Origin: Eutreptiella sp. 'Long Island Sound 2002' | Lineage: Eukaryota > Euglenozoa > Euglenophyceae > Eutreptiales > Eutreptiaceae | Length of the DNA: 64,000 nt | NCBI GenBank assembly: GCA_964036045.1 | Contig: OZ038393.1 | Location: forward strand, 47,174,429 to 47,238,428 | Reading direction: 5' to 3' | In this document: positions 61,087-64,000 of the stretch, in pieces | Layout of the letters: each line of letters begins with the position of its first letter | Position numbering within the stretch: position 1 is the first letter of the stretch | The notes under the pieces: generated by a model | Databases searched by the model: none | What the model was told of the DNA's origin: nothing | Seen by the model: only the letters and a program-made list of their open reading frames with translations | Made by a program: the position numbers and the translations under genes

Positions 61087-63074
61087 TGAAGCGGTACCCA
61101 GAACCCCATAGCTAGGTTACGGCATACAACCGGTCTCCGGTCCACTAACCCCATGTACGGAAGGGAAGACGCCCGTTGACGCTCCGTTCCGTGCCGTAAA
61201 GCCCCGCATCGGCAACCGATGCACCGCCAGCGGAGATTTGTATATCAGAATATCAGGAATCAACAGGGTTTTACTTTCATATTGTTTCCGTCAATTTTTA
61301 TGCTTCCGTTCTGATATTCACTGTTTTGACTGCTGGCGGTTGGATCGCGACTTTACCGTAACCGCCAGTTTAACTGTTTATAATGGAAATTTGAACGCAA
61401 TCCGTCACGAAGGCTCCAAAGCCTTCAGGAACTGCATGAACGCTTCCGCAATTTTCACATCTTACACTCGCAACCTTAATCCGAATTTTTCAGGATGTCG
61501 AAATCGGATTTTGGACTTCGACATCCCCGCACTTGATTTGACCTCTTTCGAGTGGACCTACGTGCTTCCCTATGCACGAATCAACTTCCCTTTTATCTTG
61601 CCCTCCATTTGACTCAGAGATATGGGCAAAACAAAGTTGATTCGTGAGGCCACTTGTGAGGGTCATATCTCGTGCCGCTTGCGAGTATTGACGATAAGGA
61701 AACGTGGGATGTATTCACAATACTCCCGACGTAATTTAGGAAGCTTTATATGCCTTCCACACATGCGCGCTAGTGTAATGGATCATGGTCAAGAGGGTAG
61801 AGTTTGCGTTATAACTCATTGGCCATGATATTGCGTGCGTTAAGATAACTTTCGAGTGTAGCGCGCGAGTGTTGGTGTTGCATAGGAACTCTCCTTGAGT
61901 TCCTATGAGCGATTGACACAAAGTTATGCCCTTGGAGGGGCATGACATATTGTGGTGGGAGCTACCTTTTTGGGCTATATGTGGTATGTGCCATGTGTTG
62001 TGTTGCGTGCCCATTTGGCGGGTCCATTACTCTAAGCCAAGCCCGCCAATGGACCTCATATGGTGCAAGCCCCTTCTCCATACTCCCTACGATCAATTGC
62101 AAGCCTAACCTTCGTGAGGGGAAGCTTGTGTGGTGAACCCGAAGCGATGCGTTGGGAGCAAGGTGTGTATTTTGCAATTTTCCATATTTTCATGTGCCCA
62201 CTTGGGAAGTAGCGCTCGTAACCTTTCAAGGCGCCCCAAGTGGAGCACATATGTGGGATCGAAGGTCATTGGTGTCAAGTCATTGTGTGTAGAAGGATTA
62301 AGTGATTGCACGATCCAAGCCGAAGATATTATAATATAATTATGCACCTTTCAAGGCACTTTTGTGTGTGCTTGTGCCAATTTTGCCATTTTTGGCCCGT
62401 CATGATGTCAAGTGGCGACCGTGTATCTCAACGTTGCGCTCAATTGACATCATGACCCAAGTATGATATGAGGGTACATACTTCGGTGCCCAACATATCT
62501 TGAACCCGGCGAATAGCTCCTCTTAGGCTTGGCATACCGTGGCCGCCATGTTGGCAATTTGGGACTATCCCAAATCATGGGCTCACTTGGCGACCCTGCC
62601 ATTCCCAATATCGGAGGAGTTGGGCGACGCCCAAAAGATATGTTGGACCAATATGACTTGATACCAATCCTATGGCACACTCCGGTCCGAGTCGGGCATG
62701 TGCCTCATTTGCCCAAACCATGAGTGTGCGCATTTTTGGCCATTTTGAGCAATTTTCCACTTTTGCTGCCCGCCGTGCACTATGTTCTAACCCTCGTGCA
62801 CGCCGGACGCATGGACCAATGGACCATATATGACATGGGTGTTATGGGTAATGGTCCCCATGGTCCACACACCACGTGGGCGAAGCGGAGCCACCTTCGT
62901 TAAGGCGCTAGCCCAAAGTGAGTGTGGGCAATTTTGCAATTTTGACATTTGTGGACCCAATTGGGATCGTCACCACGCCGAGTGGCATGGAGATCTTTGA
63001 GAGCCAAGGGCATGGGAGTCTCCATTGGACTCCCGGTGGATCGCGTATGGAATGGCGGATCCGATCTCCAAGCC
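61087..63074 (+). repeat. 3' LTR of Ty3 element 3, truncated at its 3' end
   Basis: Matches 46931-48924. At about 63071-63074 the word AGCC is shared by the LTR and the gag sequence, and beyond it the sequence is gag of element 2. The rest of the LTR, if any, is lost. Confidence 0.88.
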
Positions 63075-63231
63075 AGCGTACGTGGGATGATTGCGGCTCC
63101 ACCTCTGAGAGGAAGAGCAGGACCCACTCGTACGATACACTGGTGGCTCTCTTGATTGAGCTAGCTCTTGAGAGAGAGAATGACTCCCACATGGAGAAAT
63201 TCCTCAAGAAGCATTTGGGACGAGGTGGTAC
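63073..63231 (+). repeat. 159-bp gag segment present on both sides of element 3 (right copy)
   Basis: Copy of 46772-46930 with one C/G difference near 63094. Confidence 0.92.
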
Positions 63232-63898
63232 CCCTACCCCCGAACGTGGCGAAGGGAAGGGGCATAAAAATCCCACTAACACTAACCAGGGAGGTGGTAA
63301 AGGGAGGGGCAACCTACGTGCCATGAACGAGGTACCAACTGATGCAGGCACACCCCCCCTGTTTTACTGCCGACCTGTCAATGACAAGGGGGGACCTTGT
63401 CATGCCTCTGACTGCGATCTCCGCAGTGGCTGTATGCTGCAGATGAAACGTCAGCAGCATACTAAAGATGGGAAAACTGTGACCCATCAGGACCACTTCA
63501 GGTGTACCATCACCTGTGGTTACTGTGGCAAACGTCGTCACTATGAGGACGAATGCCACATCAAGAAACGCGAGAGTGACAAACTCAAGCGTCAGGAGGC
63601 GGAGCGCCAGAAGACCCAGACGCCCGCCGGAAATGCCCCGAATGGGGATAAAGGTAAAGGAGGTGGCAAGGGGGGTGGCAAAACTGGACCCCCTAACCCC
63701 CAGAGGCGCTCATCAGCGCCTGTTGCTACACCCACTCCTGCTGCTACACCCGCTACTGTCGCAGGTGTCCCCCAGAAGCGCCCCCAAGGGGATAATGCTA
63801 CCCCTGAGGGGAATAATTCTAAGAAGAGGCGCTTGGCCTGGATGGCCAAGTCCCTCATGGCTGCAGGGGTGCATTTGAAATTCCCTGATGAGGAATAG
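63073..63898 (+). pseudogene. gag: Ty3 element 2 gag, second part
   Basis: Carries the end of the capsid-like core (duplicated), then a Gly/Lys/Asn linker. FYCRPVNDKGGPCHASDCDL parallels FWCDARDERGHLQHAPDCEQ of element 1. A perfect CCHC knuckle CGYCGKRRHYEDEC lies at 63515-63556, followed by a Lys/Gln-rich region, a Pro/Ala/Thr stretch and a terminal helix RRLAWMAKSLMAAGVHLKFP. The terminal helix aligns with the end of element 1 gag (RSCFMRMARKLRNKWFEVTC), so the stop position is conserved. Ends TAG at 63896-63898. An apparent start at 62918 lies in the LTR of element 3 and is not a real start. Confidence 0.82.
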
Positions 63899-64000
63899 GG
63901 GGGCGGCTCCGAAGAGGAGGACTTGGTTTTCTGGATCCTCGTGAAAATCGGGGATCCGGTTTTTCGAGCGGTGCTTGATACCGGTGCAACACTTTCCATA
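63899..64000 (+). CDS. pol: Ty3 element 2 pol start: protease (runs off the window)
   Basis: In the same frame as gag after its TAG: GGGSEEEDLVFWILVKIGDP then VFRAVLDTGATLSI. DLVFW and DTGAT are shared with element 1, with almost the same number of codons between the gag stop and the catalytic Asp (27 before it here, 27 in element 1). Confidence 0.82.

Larger units (their letters stand above)
46931..63074 (+). mobile_element. Ty3 element 3: chromovirus-like LTR retrotransposon with ~2-kb LTRs
   Basis: About 16.1 kb with long direct terminal repeats starting TGAAGCGGTACCCAGAACCC, a polypurine tract before the right copy, a 5' ORF, gag, and pol with protease, Dam-like domain, RT, RNase H, integrase and chromodomain. 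It is inserted in the gag of element 2 in the same orientation. I count about two dozen substitutions and one 6-bp indel between the LTR copies over ~1990 bp (roughly 1.2%), so it appears younger than element 1. Its right LTR is cut short and joined to a duplicated piece of element 2 gag. Confidence 0.9.

Noticed and set aside
62918-63072. Apparent gag start upstream of the duplicated segment
   Set aside because: These codons are LTR sequence of element 3 that happens to be in frame with gag after the junction.

Overview
The window reads as eukaryotic nuclear DNA built almost entirely of nested transposable elements. I find no convincing host protein gene, no rRNA gene and no functional tRNA gene. 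The mix of chromodomain-type Ty3/gypsy elements, LINEs carrying RNase H, GC-rich low-complexity blocks, AGC/CAG tracts and apparent intron-like gaps would fit a dinoflagellate (Symbiodiniaceae-like) nucleus. That organism call is inference from composition and element types only.

Layout. 1-2.4 kb is an A/C-rich tandem array of an ~83-bp monomer. 2.4-3.6 kb is non-coding and ends in a head-to-head telomere-like palindrome. LINE-A (+ strand, 5'-truncated, decayed) runs 3.65-18.9 kb and is split by Ty3 element 1 (6734-18078), which has 787-bp LTRs, a 5-bp target duplication, gag, and a pol coding for protease, a methyltransferase-like domain, RT, RNase H, integrase and chromodomain. From 18.9 to 45.6 kb lies a probable non-coding LTR element (X): one LTR at 18.9-19.6 kb, the other at 35.44-45.64 kb. 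X is itself broken by a DNA transposon (22.05-26.78 kb, genes on the minus strand), by LINE-C (29.48-35.14 kb, + strand, 11-bp target duplication) and by LINE-B (35.65-45.16 kb, minus strand, 24-bp target duplication inside X's right LTR). The last 18 kb is Ty3 element 2, whose gag is split by Ty3 element 3 (46.93-63.07 kb, ~2-kb LTRs). Element 2 gag resumes at 63.07 kb and runs into protease at the window end.

How the parts work together. In all three Ty3 elements gag and pol lie in the same frame and are separated by one stop codon (TGA, TAG, TAG). This points to stop-codon readthrough as their route to a Gag-Pol product. Elements 1 and 3 share an extra domain between protease and RT that resembles the Dam-like methyltransferase fold known from DIRS-type retroelements. 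Most frame breaks in the Ty3 elements are single-base losses, usually in G runs, so some may be assembly errors. The DNA transposon carries blocks of TTCGAA palindromes both at its ends and in the gaps between its coding segments, some of which look like GT-AG introns; this is the most unusual structure in the window.
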